Below, in pieces: positions 14,532-23,889 of a stretch of DNA of 64,000 nucleotides. Within the stretch, counting starts at the first letter, position 1. Every line of letters begins with the position of its first letter. Both the position numbers and the translations under genes were made by a program. Origin of the DNA: Thiothrix fructosivorans (GTDB taxonomy: Bacteria > Pseudomonadota > Gammaproteobacteria > Thiotrichales > Thiotrichaceae); assembly GCF_017349355.1 (NCBI RefSeq), contig NZ_JAFMPM010000006.1, positions 434,001-498,000 on the forward strand, given 5' to 3'. Below the pieces are notes generated by a model that was not told the origin of the DNA, did no database searches, and worked only from the letters and a program-made list of their open reading frames with translations.

Positions 14532-16171
14532 GTAATTGATCACATCCCCACCCCTTGCGGTAAAGCGGGCAGGGCAAAGCCAGCGCGGGCAGCGGTAATA
14601 ACACTGGCAAGATAAGCCAAGGCAGACTGTCCACGTTTGCGGCAAGTACCGATGATGCTGGCCAGCATGGCAAACGCACGGCTCCCCGTAGCACTCTTTG
14701 TGCCATGGTTGGTTTTGCGCAGGATCACCCAATGGCGCAACGCCCGCTCAGCCTCATTATTGGTCAAGGGAAGCCACGGGTGGTCAAGGATTCGGAAAAT
14801 GGCATCCCAATCATTGATGAACTCTTTCGCCAGTGCCGCCGTCTTGTCATGGGCAGATACGGCATGGATCAAGCATAATGCCCTGAATTCCAGGAGTTTT
14901 GCCTGATGGCGTTGACGGATCACGTCGGTTTGCGTCCCCACCGTGCCGCCTGCTGCCCGCCAAGCGTAAATGTCGTCCTGTAATACCCTCAGCCAAGCGA
15001 GGGTGAAGTTGCCAAACGTCCGCCCGTCTTTGTCCAGTGATTCTGCCAGCCCACGGGCTTTGCGGATCAGGTGCGCCCAGCAACGCAAGCGTTTGGGGTG
15101 GTGGCGGTAAGCGGCATAGCCATCACTCATCAGCCAGCCCCCAAAGTGGGGGCTAATCACGTTGTCGAGCATTTCAATGGTGCGCTGCCCTACGTAGAAA
15201 CAAACGCTGAGGGTGGTGACGAATGTCCATAGCCACAGGGCTTCGCCACGCTCTTTCCAAGAGGTTTCATCAATATACAGCACCCCGCCGTCAGCGGTGG
15301 CTTCTGCCAACAGCCCTTCCACCAAGGCATCTTCCAATGGAGAAGCACTCGCGGCTGCTTCCTCAAAACATTGCTGCAACACCCCGACACTTAGGGGAAT
15401 GCCCAACACCTCCCGCAACAGTTCTTGTGTGCCACGCAGTGACAAGCGTGAGCGCAGCCGTAGGTGGACAATAAGTGCCGCCAGATTGCCCCCAATCAGC
15501 CGCCACTCGCCCACATCAACCTCCGGGTATAACGGGTCGGGAGCTTGGCGATGCGGGATATGGCGGCTCACATGACCGCAGGTGCATACGCTATCGTGAA
15601 GGTGGTGGCGGGTGGTGATGACGGTCAGTCCGGGGTTCCCATCCGTGCCAAACTGGATGTCCACACTGTCATAGGCGGTATAAATACGGGAGACAGCCGC
15701 ATCCAGGGACCTGCCACAGGCTTCACATCGGCTGGGGTAATGGTGTTCGTCTGCATTGATGGGCGGATGCCATACCCGACCATAACCCGGTGCGCCGGGT
15801 TGTTTACCCGCTTTGCGTTTGGCTGGTTGGGCTGGCTTTGTGCCCGCCACAGCTTCTGGTTCCGGGGTTGGCTTTCCTCTGGCTGCACCCACCCCTTCTG
15901 TTTCGGGCAAAGCCACCGTTTTGGGTGACGTTTCCCACGGGAAACCGCTGCTGGGTGGTTTGGAGGAGTTGTTGGAGTTTTGGTTGATCTGTTCCCGCGC
16001 TTCTTTCAGGTCATGCAACAACTTGGTCGACAGGTGCAGCAGTTCCTCCGGCGTGAGCTTGGCAAGGTACTGGCTGTTAAGCTGTTTGAGGCTGTGGTCT
16101 TTCAGTTGTTGGGTCATCGGGGGAGTGTCGCAAATTTAGTGCGTTTGGGTAAGGGGGGACTGTTCAGTTAC
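14532..16171 (-). mobile_element. IS66-family insertion sequence, copy 1 (1640 bp)
   Basis: Ends are defined by comparison with the second copy at 56386-58025. The termini are GTAACTGAACAGTCCCC (transposase-start side) and, inverted, GTAATTGATCACATCCCC, imperfect inverted repeats beginning GTAA as usual for IS66. An 8-bp target duplication GTTTACAG flanks it at 14524-14531 and 16172-16179. Single transposase gene without tnpA/tnpB accessory genes. It sits between two deacetylase genes. Confidence 0.92.
14540..16117 (-). CDS. IS66-family transposase
   Basis: 525 residues. Order: N-terminal coiled region (KLLHDLKEAREQINQNSNNS), a Pro-rich linker with SSKPPSSG, a zinc-binding domain (CEACGRS...CTCGH) and the DDE core with Asp in VLYIDETSW, Asp in WLMSDGYAAY and Glu in NNEAERALR. 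Translation is identical in the two copies in this window. It is intact, so the element may be active. Its end lies 8 bp from the IS right terminus. Confidence 0.92.
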   Translation of the reverse strand: MTQQLKDHSLKQLNSQYLAKLTPEELLHLSTKLLHDLKEAREQINQNSNNSSKPPSSGFPWETSPKTVALPETEGVGAARGKPTPEPEAVAGTKPAQPAKRKAGKQPGAPGYGRVWHPPINADEHHYPSRCEACGRSLDAAVSRIYTAYDSVDIQFGTDGNPGLTVITTRHHLHDSVCTCGHVSRHIPHRQAPDPLYPEVDVGEWRLIGGNLAALIVHLRLRSRLSLRGTQELLREVLGIPLSVGVLQQCFEEAAASASPLEDALVEGLLAEATADGGVLYIDETSWKERGEALWLWTFVTTLSVCFYVGQRTIEMLDNVISPHFGGWLMSDGYAAYRHHPKRLRCWAHLIRKARGLAESLDKDGRTFGNFTLAWLRVLQDDIYAWRAAGGTVGTQTDVIRQRHQAKLLEFRALCLIHAVSAHDKTAALAKEFINDWDAIFRILDHPWLPLTNNEAERALRHWVILRKTNHGTKSATGSRAFAMLASIIGTCRKRGQSALAYLASVITAARAGFALPALPQGVGM

Positions 16172-16228
16172 GTTTACAGAGCTTAGCAAGAATCAAAAAC
16201 ACTGCACGCTGAAATGCTACACAAACCG

Positions 16229-18286
16229 TTACCGCGCTAACACACTCGCAACGGTCGAATAAGCCGACCCGCCGCTTGCGTGGGTAGCACGTACTCGGTA
16301 ACGGTAACGCGTTCCCACCACTAAGCCACTATCGCTAAAGGTCAGCACGTTCGCCCCCACCGTAGCAATGGCGGTGAAATTGGTGCAACTACCACCCTGA
16401 CAGCGCTCAATGCTAAAGCCGGTTTCGTACAAGTTGCTATCTGCCCAAGTGAGGGTGGCTTTACCACCGATTTGTGCGGTAGCGGTTAGTGCGGTGGGTT
16501 TAGCCAATGTTTGTGCATGAATAATAGTGGTGTAAGCGGAATTGGTCGTGCCTTGGTAAGCGCGTACCCGATAGCGGTAGGTCTGATTGGCCGTCAAACC
16601 CGTATTGCTAAAGGTTGTGACGTTTGCTCCCAGCGATTTGATGAGAGCGAAGTTCGTACAGGTTTCCCCCAAACACCGCTCGACTTGGAAGCCCGTTTCA
16701 TTACTACTGTTGTCCGTCCACACCAGTGCGACTTGAGTGCCATTCACCACGCTTGCCGCCAGATTGCTGGGTGGCGCTAGGATGGTGGGCGGTGCGGCAG
16801 GCGTGGTGACGCTTGCAACGGGGTAAGAGGTGGAAGCTGTTGTGCCACTGTAAGCCACGACACGGTAACGGTAAGTGGTGCTAGGTTGCGCACTGCCATC
16901 CGTGTAGGTGGTGACGTTGGGATTGACTGCGCCGAGCACCACGAAAGTGCTACAACTTGCCCCCGTGCAGCACCCAACCGCGAAGCTGGTTTCATTCATG
17001 CTGTTATCTGTCCAACTTAGATTAACCTGATTGCTAGTGGTTGCGGTGGCCATTAAGTTGGTTGGGGCTGCTACCACGACGGGTGGCGGTGGTGGCGGCG
17101 GGTTGCCTGCCAGAATGACAAAAGGTGTCGAAATGACCCGTTGCGTGCTGCCAGCGTAGGCAATTGCCACATATTGTGCACCTGCCACGACATTGGGAAC
17201 ATTCATGGCAATTTTGCCACTGGCTGCTCCGCCAGTGCTGGCACTGCTCAAGAAGACGGAGGGTTGGCTGGCAAGCGCAATGTACATCACATCATTCGGC
17301 AAATTCGTCCATTGCAGACCGACGCGGTAGGTGTTGTTACCTTTATCTTCGGCGTAGGCAAGGGTGATGCTGTCGGGGTTGCCCGTGCCGCCGTCACCAC
17401 TACCACCACATGTACTGGTGGTTTCGGGGGCTTCCGCAAACGCATCGCTGAAGCGGTAGAAGGTCAGCCCTTTGCTGTGTGCGTAGAGAATGATTTCTTT
17501 GAGGTTGGCGGCAGCAATCCCGTAATTGCTGGTTTCGCCGGGGGGAAGGATGCGATGCGCGTACAAGGTGATCACTTCATCGTTGGCGCTGGCACGATCC
17601 AACGCGGCTTTGACCTCGGCAACGTCATTTTGGTAAACCGTATCCAAGCCATCGCCGATCAAATACGGATAGCTTGCTCCGGTGCGCTTGTGGTAGATGG
17701 CGTTGGTATCTTTGAGCGGCAGGGCGGCATTGGTTTCCAGCGTGCCACGCACGTACCGTAAGCCTGTCTGGGTTTTGACGGCATTATCGTAGAAGGGGCT
17801 GCGTTCCCCAAACGGGTAAGAAAAACTCTTGGGGATGAAGCCGTTATCATTGGCTAAACCGGGGTCGCCTTGTGCCATTGCGGTGAGTGTGGGTTGCACT
17901 TCATCCGTCACGTACTGCGTGGCTTGGTCACAGACAAGGTTATAGGGGGCGGAATTTGCGCCCATGTGGTTGATGCCGTGTGAGGCAATTTCATGCCCCG
18001 CATTTTCTAATTGTTTGAGTTTGACGTAATGACTGTCATTGCTAAATTTGCCTTGATTCACGCCTTTTAAATCGGTTAACCAGTGCGCCACAAAAAACGT
18101 AGAAGTAGGGGTGATTTCTGGATTAGTGGTTTTTAGATCGGTAAAAAAAGTGTGCCATTGATCCACAAACCAATCATCAAACGTTAAAACAATGCCACCG
18201 TATTGGAGGGTTGTTGCTGCTACTGACTGCGGTAATAGACTAACGAGCAGGACTATATAAGCCAGCTTGTTAAAAAAACGGTGCAT
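16229..18286 (-). CDS. Secreted polysaccharide deacetylase with three fibronectin type III domains
   Basis: 685 residues. Signal peptide (LAYIVLLVSLLPQSVAA). The NodB domain (about 28-290) carries VLTFDDWFVDQW and GHEIASHGINHMG. A beta-rich module follows, then a Pro-rich linker (PPPPPPVV, about 390) and three FN3 repeats that start PTNLMATA, PSNLAASV and PTALTATA, each with a W(T/A)D(N/S) core and a Cys pair. It is a paralogue of the 349-residue gene across the IS. FN3 domains probably tether the enzyme to a polysaccharide or sheath. GGAGA ribosome site precedes the start. Confidence 0.85.
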   Translation of the reverse strand: MHRFFNKLAYIVLLVSLLPQSVAATTLQYGGIVLTFDDWFVDQWHTFFTDLKTTNPEITPTSTFFVAHWLTDLKGVNQGKFSNDSHYVKLKQLENAGHEIASHGINHMGANSAPYNLVCDQATQYVTDEVQPTLTAMAQGDPGLANDNGFIPKSFSYPFGERSPFYDNAVKTQTGLRYVRGTLETNAALPLKDTNAIYHKRTGASYPYLIGDGLDTVYQNDVAEVKAALDRASANDEVITLYAHRILPPGETSNYGIAAANLKEIILYAHSKGLTFYRFSDAFAEAPETTSTCGGSGDGGTGNPDSITLAYAEDKGNNTYRVGLQWTNLPNDVMYIALASQPSVFLSSASTGGAASGKIAMNVPNVVAGAQYVAIAYAGSTQRVISTPFVILAGNPPPPPPPVVVAAPTNLMATATTSNQVNLSWTDNSMNETSFAVGCCTGASCSTFVVLGAVNPNVTTYTDGSAQPSTTYRYRVVAYSGTTASTSYPVASVTTPAAPPTILAPPSNLAASVVNGTQVALVWTDNSSNETGFQVERCLGETCTNFALIKSLGANVTTFSNTGLTANQTYRYRVRAYQGTTNSAYTTIIHAQTLAKPTALTATAQIGGKATLTWADSNLYETGFSIERCQGGSCTNFTAIATVGANVLTFSDSGLVVGTRYRYRVRATHASGGSAYSTVASVLAR

Positions 18287-18470
18287 AGATTATCTCCGCT
18301 GCATTAAATTATTGTGTTTACTACTGTAGATGAAGTTATCCTAAGCAGATGACGCTGACAGATAAAATGCGGCTTGTTACTGATAAGCTGAATTATGTTG
18401 TCTGGGTGAATAAGCTTGCCACCTGCTACCCGCCGATTGTCGTAAATCACTTCAGCCTCGTCATGAGGAA

Positions 18471-19789
18471 ATGACAGACTCACCGTTTATACGTTATCAA
18501 CAAGAGCCACAAGCCATGCGTACTCTGATTTTGGGGCTGTTTGCCCTGCATTTTATTTTTCTGGCGTACTTTAATAATGTGTATGTGGCGGGCTTGCCAG
18601 TGCGCTCGTTTTTGATTTTGTTGGCAGGTGGTTTGGTGGTCATGCGTGATTACAGCACGCTGTTCCGCATCGGGCTGGTGAGCAAGGTGTATTTGTTGCT
18701 GGGCATCGTGGGCTTGCTGGTGTCGCTAGCGAATAATGTGACACTCGGCAATATTGCGAATGGCGAGTTGAAGCTATTGCAATCGTATCTGATGGTATTG
18801 GTGGCGTTTTTTGTGGTGGAACAGTTTGGGTTTCGCACGCTGGGGTATTTGGTGGTGGGGATTGCCTTGCCATCGGCGCTGGTGGGGATTCTGCAAGGCT
18901 TGGATGTGCAGTTGGCGTGGAAGTTGCAAAGTGGCTTGCTGAGCATTCAAAACAAGGAACTCAGTGACGAAATCCGTTCACAGATGACCGAAGCCTTGTC
19001 ACGCCCACCCGGATTGAGTTTGTACGCAATTCCACAGACGTACATGCTGTTGGGCGCGTTAATGATCAATTTGTATTTGGTGCTGCAAAACCGTTACAAC
19101 CCGCGTTTTCAGATGGTGGCAGTTGGGGTGGGGGTGATTTTGATCGGGGGGATTTTTGCTTCTGAAACGCGTTCGGCGATGGGAGCGGCGTTGTTGATGC
19201 CTGCGTTGATTTACGTCATTCTGTTTCCTGCACGGGTGATTCCGGTGACGGGGTTATTGGTGCTGTTGGGGGCGGTGGCAGCGCTGGCGTTGGCGGATAA
19301 AGCGGGCATGGATTCGCGTTTGGTGAGTTTGGATGATGCGTCGGCGGTCGGGCGTGCCACGTTGTATAAATACGGCACGGAATTGTTTTGCAGCAGCCAT
19401 TCGGCTACGGTTTCAATTTTGATACGGTGGAATATGCGGTGGAATATTTCGTCAATGACAATAATCTGTTCCGCTACGAGCCGACTGAGAAGGCGCATTA
19501 CATTGTGCCAGTGCATAACTCGATCTTGAATCTGGTGCATACTTTTGGGTTTATCGGAGTGTTATTGCTGGTGTATTACGTGTATCGCTTGATTGGCAAT
19601 AGTTGGTATCGGGCAGTATTGATTGCGGGGGCGTTCGTGAATTCGATTTTTCATAACGCAGGCATTCTGAGCAACGACCTATTTATGGATATGGTGATTG
19701 CAGTGATGATGTATGAGTTGTATCGCCAGAATACAGCGGGTGTTACATTGACCCCGTGTTACACAAATTATACTGAGCAAAAAATTTAG
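18471..19789 (+). pseudogene. O-antigen ligase-like membrane protein, broken by a 1-base frameshift
   Basis: The first frame (18471 to about 19385) encodes about 305 residues with many membrane spans (LILGLFALHFIFLAYFNNVY onward) and FASETRSAMGAALLMPALI, typical of Wzy/O-antigen ligase-like proteins. The sequence then continues in the next frame from LQQPFGYGFNFDTVEYAVEY to the TAG at 19789. One missing T in the run 19386-19389 (TTTT, expected TTTTT) restores a single 440-residue protein ending with three more membrane spans. Either a true recent mutation or a base-call error. The neighbouring deacetylases support a role in exopolysaccharide assembly. Confidence 0.7.
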
Positions 19790-19805
19790 GTTGGTAAAAA
19801 GTTGG
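19789..19805 (-). promoter_or_regulatory. CCAAC-repeat operator, site A (ABC importer)
   Basis: On the minus strand it reads CCAACTTTTTACCAACC: two half-sites 11 bp apart. It lies 62 bp upstream of the substrate-binding-protein start. One of eight matches in the window, and the only one clearly reversed relative to its downstream gene. Confidence 0.6.
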
Positions 19806-19866
19806 TAGCATTCCCCCCCGCTTTGCGGTATCAAGAAGCCTTCATGTCATCGTGGAGGAGGACATT

Positions 19867-20874
19867 ATGTCGGGTTCATACCGTCGCTTGGTGGTGCGCT
19901 GTGTCGCTGTCTTGGGTTTGCTCGCAGGGCTGATTTCCCCCACATTTGCGCTGGAAAAAGTCCGCGTCGGCGTGCTGGAATTCGGCACGGTCAATTGGGA
20001 AATGGACGTGATCCAAACCCACAAACTCGCCGAACAACAAGGCATTGAGCTGGAAGTCGTGCCACTCGCCTCCGCCGATGCCTCCACCGTTGCCCTGCAA
20101 GGTGGTGCGGTCGACATGATCGTCTCCGACTGGGTGTGGGTCGCCCGCCAACGCGCTGCCGATTTCGATTACACCCTGTTCCCGTATTCCAACGCGGTCG
20201 GCGAATTGCTGGTCAAGGTCGACAGCCCCATCAAGACGCTGGCTGACCTCAAAGGCAAAAAGCTTGGTGTGGCAGGCGGTGCTTCCGACAAAAGCTGGCT
20301 GCTGTTACGCGCCTTTGCCCAGCAAACCCAGAAGTTGGATTTGCAGGCCGAAACCGAGCCGCAATACGCCGCACCCCCCTTGCTGAATGAGCTGATGCAA
20401 CGCGGCGATTTGGATGCCGTGCTCAACTTCTGGAACTACGCCGCCCGCCTCAAAGCTGCCGGAATGCGCAGCATCATCACCGTCCCCGATACGCTGGAAG
20501 GCTTAGGCATCCAACGCGACCTGCCACTGATCGGCTGGGTGTTCAGCGAAAAATGGGCGAAAGAACACGCCGCCACTGTCAATGGTTTCCTCAAAGCCTC
20601 GTATGCCGCCAAGCAAATCATGCAGGCTGACGATGCCGAATGGGTACGCCTACGCCCACGCATGAAAGCCGACGATGACGCGGTATTTACTGCCTTGCGT
20701 GACGGTTTCCGCGCAGGCATCCCCGCCTGTTTTGGCGACAAAGAAAAGCAAGCCGCTACTGACACCTTCCGTATTCTGGCGGAAATCGGCGGTGAAAAAC
20801 TGGTGGGCACTGCCAAAGTGCTCGACAAGGGCGTGTTCTGGCCTGACTTCAGCCTGCCTGCTTGCACGAAGTGA
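19867..20874 (+). CDS. ABC-transporter substrate-binding protein (NitT/TauT type)
   Basis: 335 residues from ATG 19867, chosen for the GGAGGAG upstream. A signal peptide ends near SPTFA (about 27), so it is periplasmic. The fold is that of SsuA/NMT1-like binding proteins (VRVGVLEFGTVNWEMDVI, GAVDMIVSDWVWVARQR, IKTLADLKGKKLGVAGG). Ligand unknown; aliphatic sulfonate, taurine or another small organic compound are possible. Its stop overlaps the permease start. The CCAAC-repeat operator upstream places it in the presumed PQQ/alcohol oxidation regulon, and proteins of this kind are often encoded beside PQQ-alcohol dehydrogenases. Confidence 0.8.
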   Translation: MSGSYRRLVVRCVAVLGLLAGLISPTFALEKVRVGVLEFGTVNWEMDVIQTHKLAEQQGIELEVVPLASADASTVALQGGAVDMIVSDWVWVARQRAADFDYTLFPYSNAVGELLVKVDSPIKTLADLKGKKLGVAGGASDKSWLLLRAFAQQTQKLDLQAETEPQYAAPPLLNELMQRGDLDAVLNFWNYAARLKAAGMRSIITVPDTLEGLGIQRDLPLIGWVFSEKWAKEHAATVNGFLKASYAAKQIMQADDAEWVRLRPRMKADDDAVFTALRDGFRAGIPACFGDKEKQAATDTFRILAEIGGEKLVGTAKVLDKGVFWPDFSLPACTK

Positions 20875-21617
20875 ATACCAACCACCGTTACGTGCGGGTG
20901 TTAGTGCTGGGCGGCTTTTTGCTGGCTTGGCAACTGCTCGCCGTGCTATTAGCCAGCCGTTCCCTGCCCAGTCCGCTGGCGGTTCTGGACACGCTCTGGC
21001 AACAGCTCGTTAACGGTGAATTACTGTTCCACCTCGGCGTCACCCTGTTGCGCGTCATGGTCAGTTTCACGCTGGCAATGCTGGTCGGCGTAGCCATCGG
21101 CATCCTCATGGGCAGCCGTAAAGCGTGGGACAACGTGCTGGATGTATTGCTGATTCTAGGGCTGAACATTCCCGCGCTCGTTACCATTATCCTCTGCTAC
21201 ATCTGGCTGGGTTTGGGCGAAACCGCCGCCGTCCTCGCCGTTGCTTTGAACAAAATCCCGATGGTGATCGTGACCTTGCGCGAAGGGGCGCGTGCCGTCG
21301 ACCACGATTTGTTGCAAGTGGCGCAAGTCTACCGCCTGACCCGCTGGCAAACCTTCCGCAGCGTCTACCTGCCACAACTTTACCCTTACTTGTTCGGCGC
21401 GGCACGCAATGGCTTGTCGCTGATCTGGAAAATCGTGCTGGTGGTGGAACTGCTAGGGCGCAGCAATGGCGTGGGTTTCCAGTTGGGTAATTACTTCCAC
21501 TTCTTCGACATCAAAGGCATTCTGGCGTACACACTGGCGTTTGCGCTGATCGTATTGGCGTTGGAAGCCCTGCTGTTGCGCCCGCTGGAACGGCATTTGA
21601 ATCGGTGGCGCTCATGA
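20871..21617 (+). CDS. ABC-transporter permease (NitT/TauT type)
   Basis: 248 residues, starting at GTG 20871, which overlaps the preceding stop (GTGA). Six membrane spans are visible. The EAA loop reads VDHDLLQVAQVYRLTRWQTF at about 140-160, followed by the permease helices FGAARNGLSLIWKIVLVVEL. Belongs to the BPD_transp_1 family with SsuC/TauC. Stop overlaps the ATPase start. Confidence 0.88.
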   Translation: MNTNHRYVRVLVLGGFLLAWQLLAVLLASRSLPSPLAVLDTLWQQLVNGELLFHLGVTLLRVMVSFTLAMLVGVAIGILMGSRKAWDNVLDVLLILGLNIPALVTIILCYIWLGLGETAAVLAVALNKIPMVIVTLREGARAVDHDLLQVAQVYRLTRWQTFRSVYLPQLYPYLFGAARNGLSLIWKIVLVVELLGRSNGVGFQLGNYFHFFDIKGILAYTLAFALIVLALEALLLRPLERHLNRWRS

Positions 21618-22384
21618 GTTTCCTCTCCGTCGATTTGCACAGCAAAACCTACCCTAACAGCGTATGCGCGGCGCAAGATTTACGTTTTGCCGCCAAACAG
21701 GGCGAATTCATCGCCATCGTCGGGCCGTCGGGGACAGGCAAAAGCACTCTGCTGAACCTGATTGCGGGACTGGATACTGACTTTGCCGGAACGATCAGCT
21801 ACCCGCCGCAAACCACCTTGAGTTTCATGTTCCAAGAACCGCGCTTGCTGCCTTGGCTGAGTGTCGCGGACAACATTCGGCTGGTGCTGGATGCGCCGCA
21901 ACACTGCCATGACAGCGCACGCTTGGCGCGAATGGATACGCTGTTGCAGCAGCTCGGCTTGCAAGATTTTCGCGACAGTTTCCCCAATCAATTATCGGGC
22001 GGGATGAAACGCCGTGCCGCCTTGGTTCGCGCCTTCGTCACCCAGCCGCAGCTATTGCTGATGGATGAACCGTTCCAGTCGCTGGACGAACCCACCGCGC
22101 AAGACCTGCGCCAAGTGCTGCTGAAGTTGTGGGCAGAAAGCCAGCCTACGGTGCTATTCGTCACCCACAGTTTGAACGAAGCTTTGTTGCTGGCGGATCG
22201 GGTGCTGTTCCTGTCGCCGCGTCCCGCCAAAGTGATTCTGGATTACCGTGTGCCGTTGCCACGTCCGCGCCCGCAAGCGACCAGCGGATTGCAATCCTTG
22301 CAGGCGGAACTGCTGCACGAATTCCCCGCGTTGCTCTCCGGTCTGCTTACACCGCCAACCTTTTCCCAACCCCATTCCCCCTAG
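21614..22384 (+). CDS. ABC-transporter ATPase (NitT/TauT type)
   Basis: 256 residues from ATG 21614 (ATGA overlap with the permease). Walker A GPSGTGKSTLL, signature LSGGMKRRAALVRAF, Walker B LLLMDEPFQSLDE and H-loop VTHSLNEALLLADRV are all intact. Completes an importer of the SsuABC/TauABC type. The regulatory CCAAC-repeat for the next gene lies inside its last codons. Confidence 0.9.
   Translation: MSFLSVDLHSKTYPNSVCAAQDLRFAAKQGEFIAIVGPSGTGKSTLLNLIAGLDTDFAGTISYPPQTTLSFMFQEPRLLPWLSVADNIRLVLDAPQHCHDSARLARMDTLLQQLGLQDFRDSFPNQLSGGMKRRAALVRAFVTQPQLLLMDEPFQSLDEPTAQDLRQVLLKLWAESQPTVLFVTHSLNEALLLADRVLFLSPRPAKVILDYRVPLPRPRPQATSGLQSLQAELLHEFPALLSGLLTPPTFSQPHSP
22355..22371 (+). promoter_or_regulatory. 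CCAACC-repeat operator, site B (cytochrome c)
   Basis: CCAACCTTTTCCCAACC, 58 bp before the cytochrome c start, the same distance as at pqqA. It lies within the 3-prime end of the ATPase gene. Confidence 0.65.
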
Positions 22385-22428
22385 ACTTGTGTGTATACCT
22401 TTCAGATTGGCGTTAGCGGAGATTGATA

Positions 22429-23097
22429 ATGAAGTATTTGAAAATCATGGCATTGGCAGCCTTAGTAGGCGTCAGCGGCGCAGCCCATGCCAACGGGCAA
22501 ATGCTGGAAACGGCTACCAAAAATGGCTGTTTCATTTGCCACTCGGTACAAGCCAAGACCGGCCCAGCTATTCCTCTCGCCCCCGCGTATGCGGATATTG
22601 CCGAGCGCTTCAAAGACCAAAAAGACGCCGCGAGCTATTTGTCACAGCGTATTCTGCAAGGCACGGTCAACACTAAGCAAGACTGGGAAGGCAAGGTCAA
22701 TATGCGCTTCATGCCCCCTAACGTGAGTGTGTCTGCCGAAGAAGCCACCAAACTGGCTGAATGGATTCTCAGCATTAAAAAAGATGCGATCAGCGAAGAA
22801 GTCATTACCCACGAAGGAATGCTGACACTGGCAGCGCAAAACGGCTGTATTGCCTGCCACGGTGTTTCCCAACAAACCGATAGCCATTACATCCCGCTCG
22901 CACCCGCTTTCCACGCGGTCGCAGAACGCTACAAAGGCAATGCCGATGCCAAAAAGACGTTGGTGGAATCCATTATCAGTGGCACGGTGGACAAGGAAAA
23001 GAAATGGCCAGACGTGAACATGCGTTTCATGCCGCCCAACCCTTCATTAAGCCCTAAAGATGCAGAGACATTAGTCGATTGGATTTTATCGCAGTAA
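22429..23097 (+). CDS. Periplasmic diheme cytochrome c
   Basis: 222 residues from ATG 22429 (GGAG upstream). A signal peptide ends at AAHA (about 21). Two tandem cytochrome c domains: heme sites C34-F-I-C37-H38 and C140-I-A-C143-H144, each followed by a NMRFMPPN segment that supplies the Met ligand (about 95 and 200), so the protein arose by internal duplication. It probably takes electrons from a periplasmic quinoprotein dehydrogenase. The operator upstream links it to the pqq genes. Confidence 0.9.
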   Translation: MKYLKIMALAALVGVSGAAHANGQMLETATKNGCFICHSVQAKTGPAIPLAPAYADIAERFKDQKDAASYLSQRILQGTVNTKQDWEGKVNMRFMPPNVSVSAEEATKLAEWILSIKKDAISEEVITHEGMLTLAAQNGCIACHGVSQQTDSHYIPLAPAFHAVAERYKGNADAKKTLVESIISGTVDKEKKWPDVNMRFMPPNPSLSPKDAETLVDWILSQ

Positions 23098-23130
23098 GCT
23101 GGACAGCCATATGCCAACGGGAGACTTACC

Positions 23131-23889
23131 ATGCTTGATCAGCCAGTGCTGACTGTCGTCGCCGTCAGCAAATCCTACGGCAAGCTATGTGCCGTCAATC
23201 AGGTCAGTTTCCAGCTTGGCAGCGGCTTTCACGCGCTGTTAGGACCCAATGGGGCGGGGAAATCCACGCTGTTCCAATTACTTACCGGACTATTTGCGCC
23301 GGATCAGGGTGATATTCATCTCAACGACATCAGCCTCCGCCAACACTTGCCGCAAGCCTTGGCGCAAATGGGCGTGGTCTTCCAGCAACCCGCGCTTGAT
23401 CTGGATTTGAGCGTGCAAGCCAATCTGGATTTTTACGGGCGTTTGCACGGCATGAGCAAAGCTGCCATCCGCGCTCGCAGCACGCAAGTGCTTACCCAAC
23501 TGGAAATAGCCGAAGTTGCCCCGACCCCCTGCCGCAATCTCAGCGGGGGCAATCGCCGCAAAGTGGAACTAGCACGCGCCCTGCTCACCGAACCCAAGCT
23601 GCTGTTGATGGATGAAGCCACCGTCGGGCTTGATCCCGCTTCTCGCGCCACCTTGCTGGCGTATGTACACCGCCTCTGCCGCGAACAAGGTTTAAGCGTG
23701 CTGTGGGCAACGCACTTGATCGACGAAGCCGAGCAAGCGGATCAAGTGCTGGTCATGCACAAAGGCAAATTGCTGGCACAAGCCCCCCCTGCTGCTTTGA
23801 TTAATCAAACCCAAACCGCCTCCTTGTTGGAAGCCTTCTTTCAATTATCTGGCGAAACGCGCGTAGAAACCCGCACCGCCCAGCTATGA
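23131..23889 (+). CDS. ABC-2-type ATP-binding protein, PQQ-alcohol-dehydrogenase-associated type
   Basis: 252 residues. Walker A GPNGAGKSTLF, signature NLSGGNRRKVELARAL, Walker B LLLMDEATVGLDPASR and the ATHLIDEAEQADQVLVMHKG motif are intact. It resembles ATPases that sit in PQQ-dependent alcohol dehydrogenase clusters, which normally pair with a permease. No ABC-2 permease is encoded here; the next gene is an aminopeptidase overlapping by 4 bp (ATGA). The partner permease must be elsewhere or lost. It follows the cytochrome c by 33 bp, probably one operon. Confidence 0.85.
   Translation: MLDQPVLTVVAVSKSYGKLCAVNQVSFQLGSGFHALLGPNGAGKSTLFQLLTGLFAPDQGDIHLNDISLRQHLPQALAQMGVVFQQPALDLDLSVQANLDFYGRLHGMSKAAIRARSTQVLTQLEIAEVAPTPCRNLSGGNRRKVELARALLTEPKLLLMDEATVGLDPASRATLLAYVHRLCREQGLSVLWATHLIDEAEQADQVLVMHKGKLLAQAPPAALINQTQTASLLEAFFQLSGETRVETRTAQL

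Noticed and set aside
17141-17761. 206-codon frame opposite the FN3 deacetylase
   Set aside because: Gly/Val-rich shadow translation of repeat-containing coding DNA.
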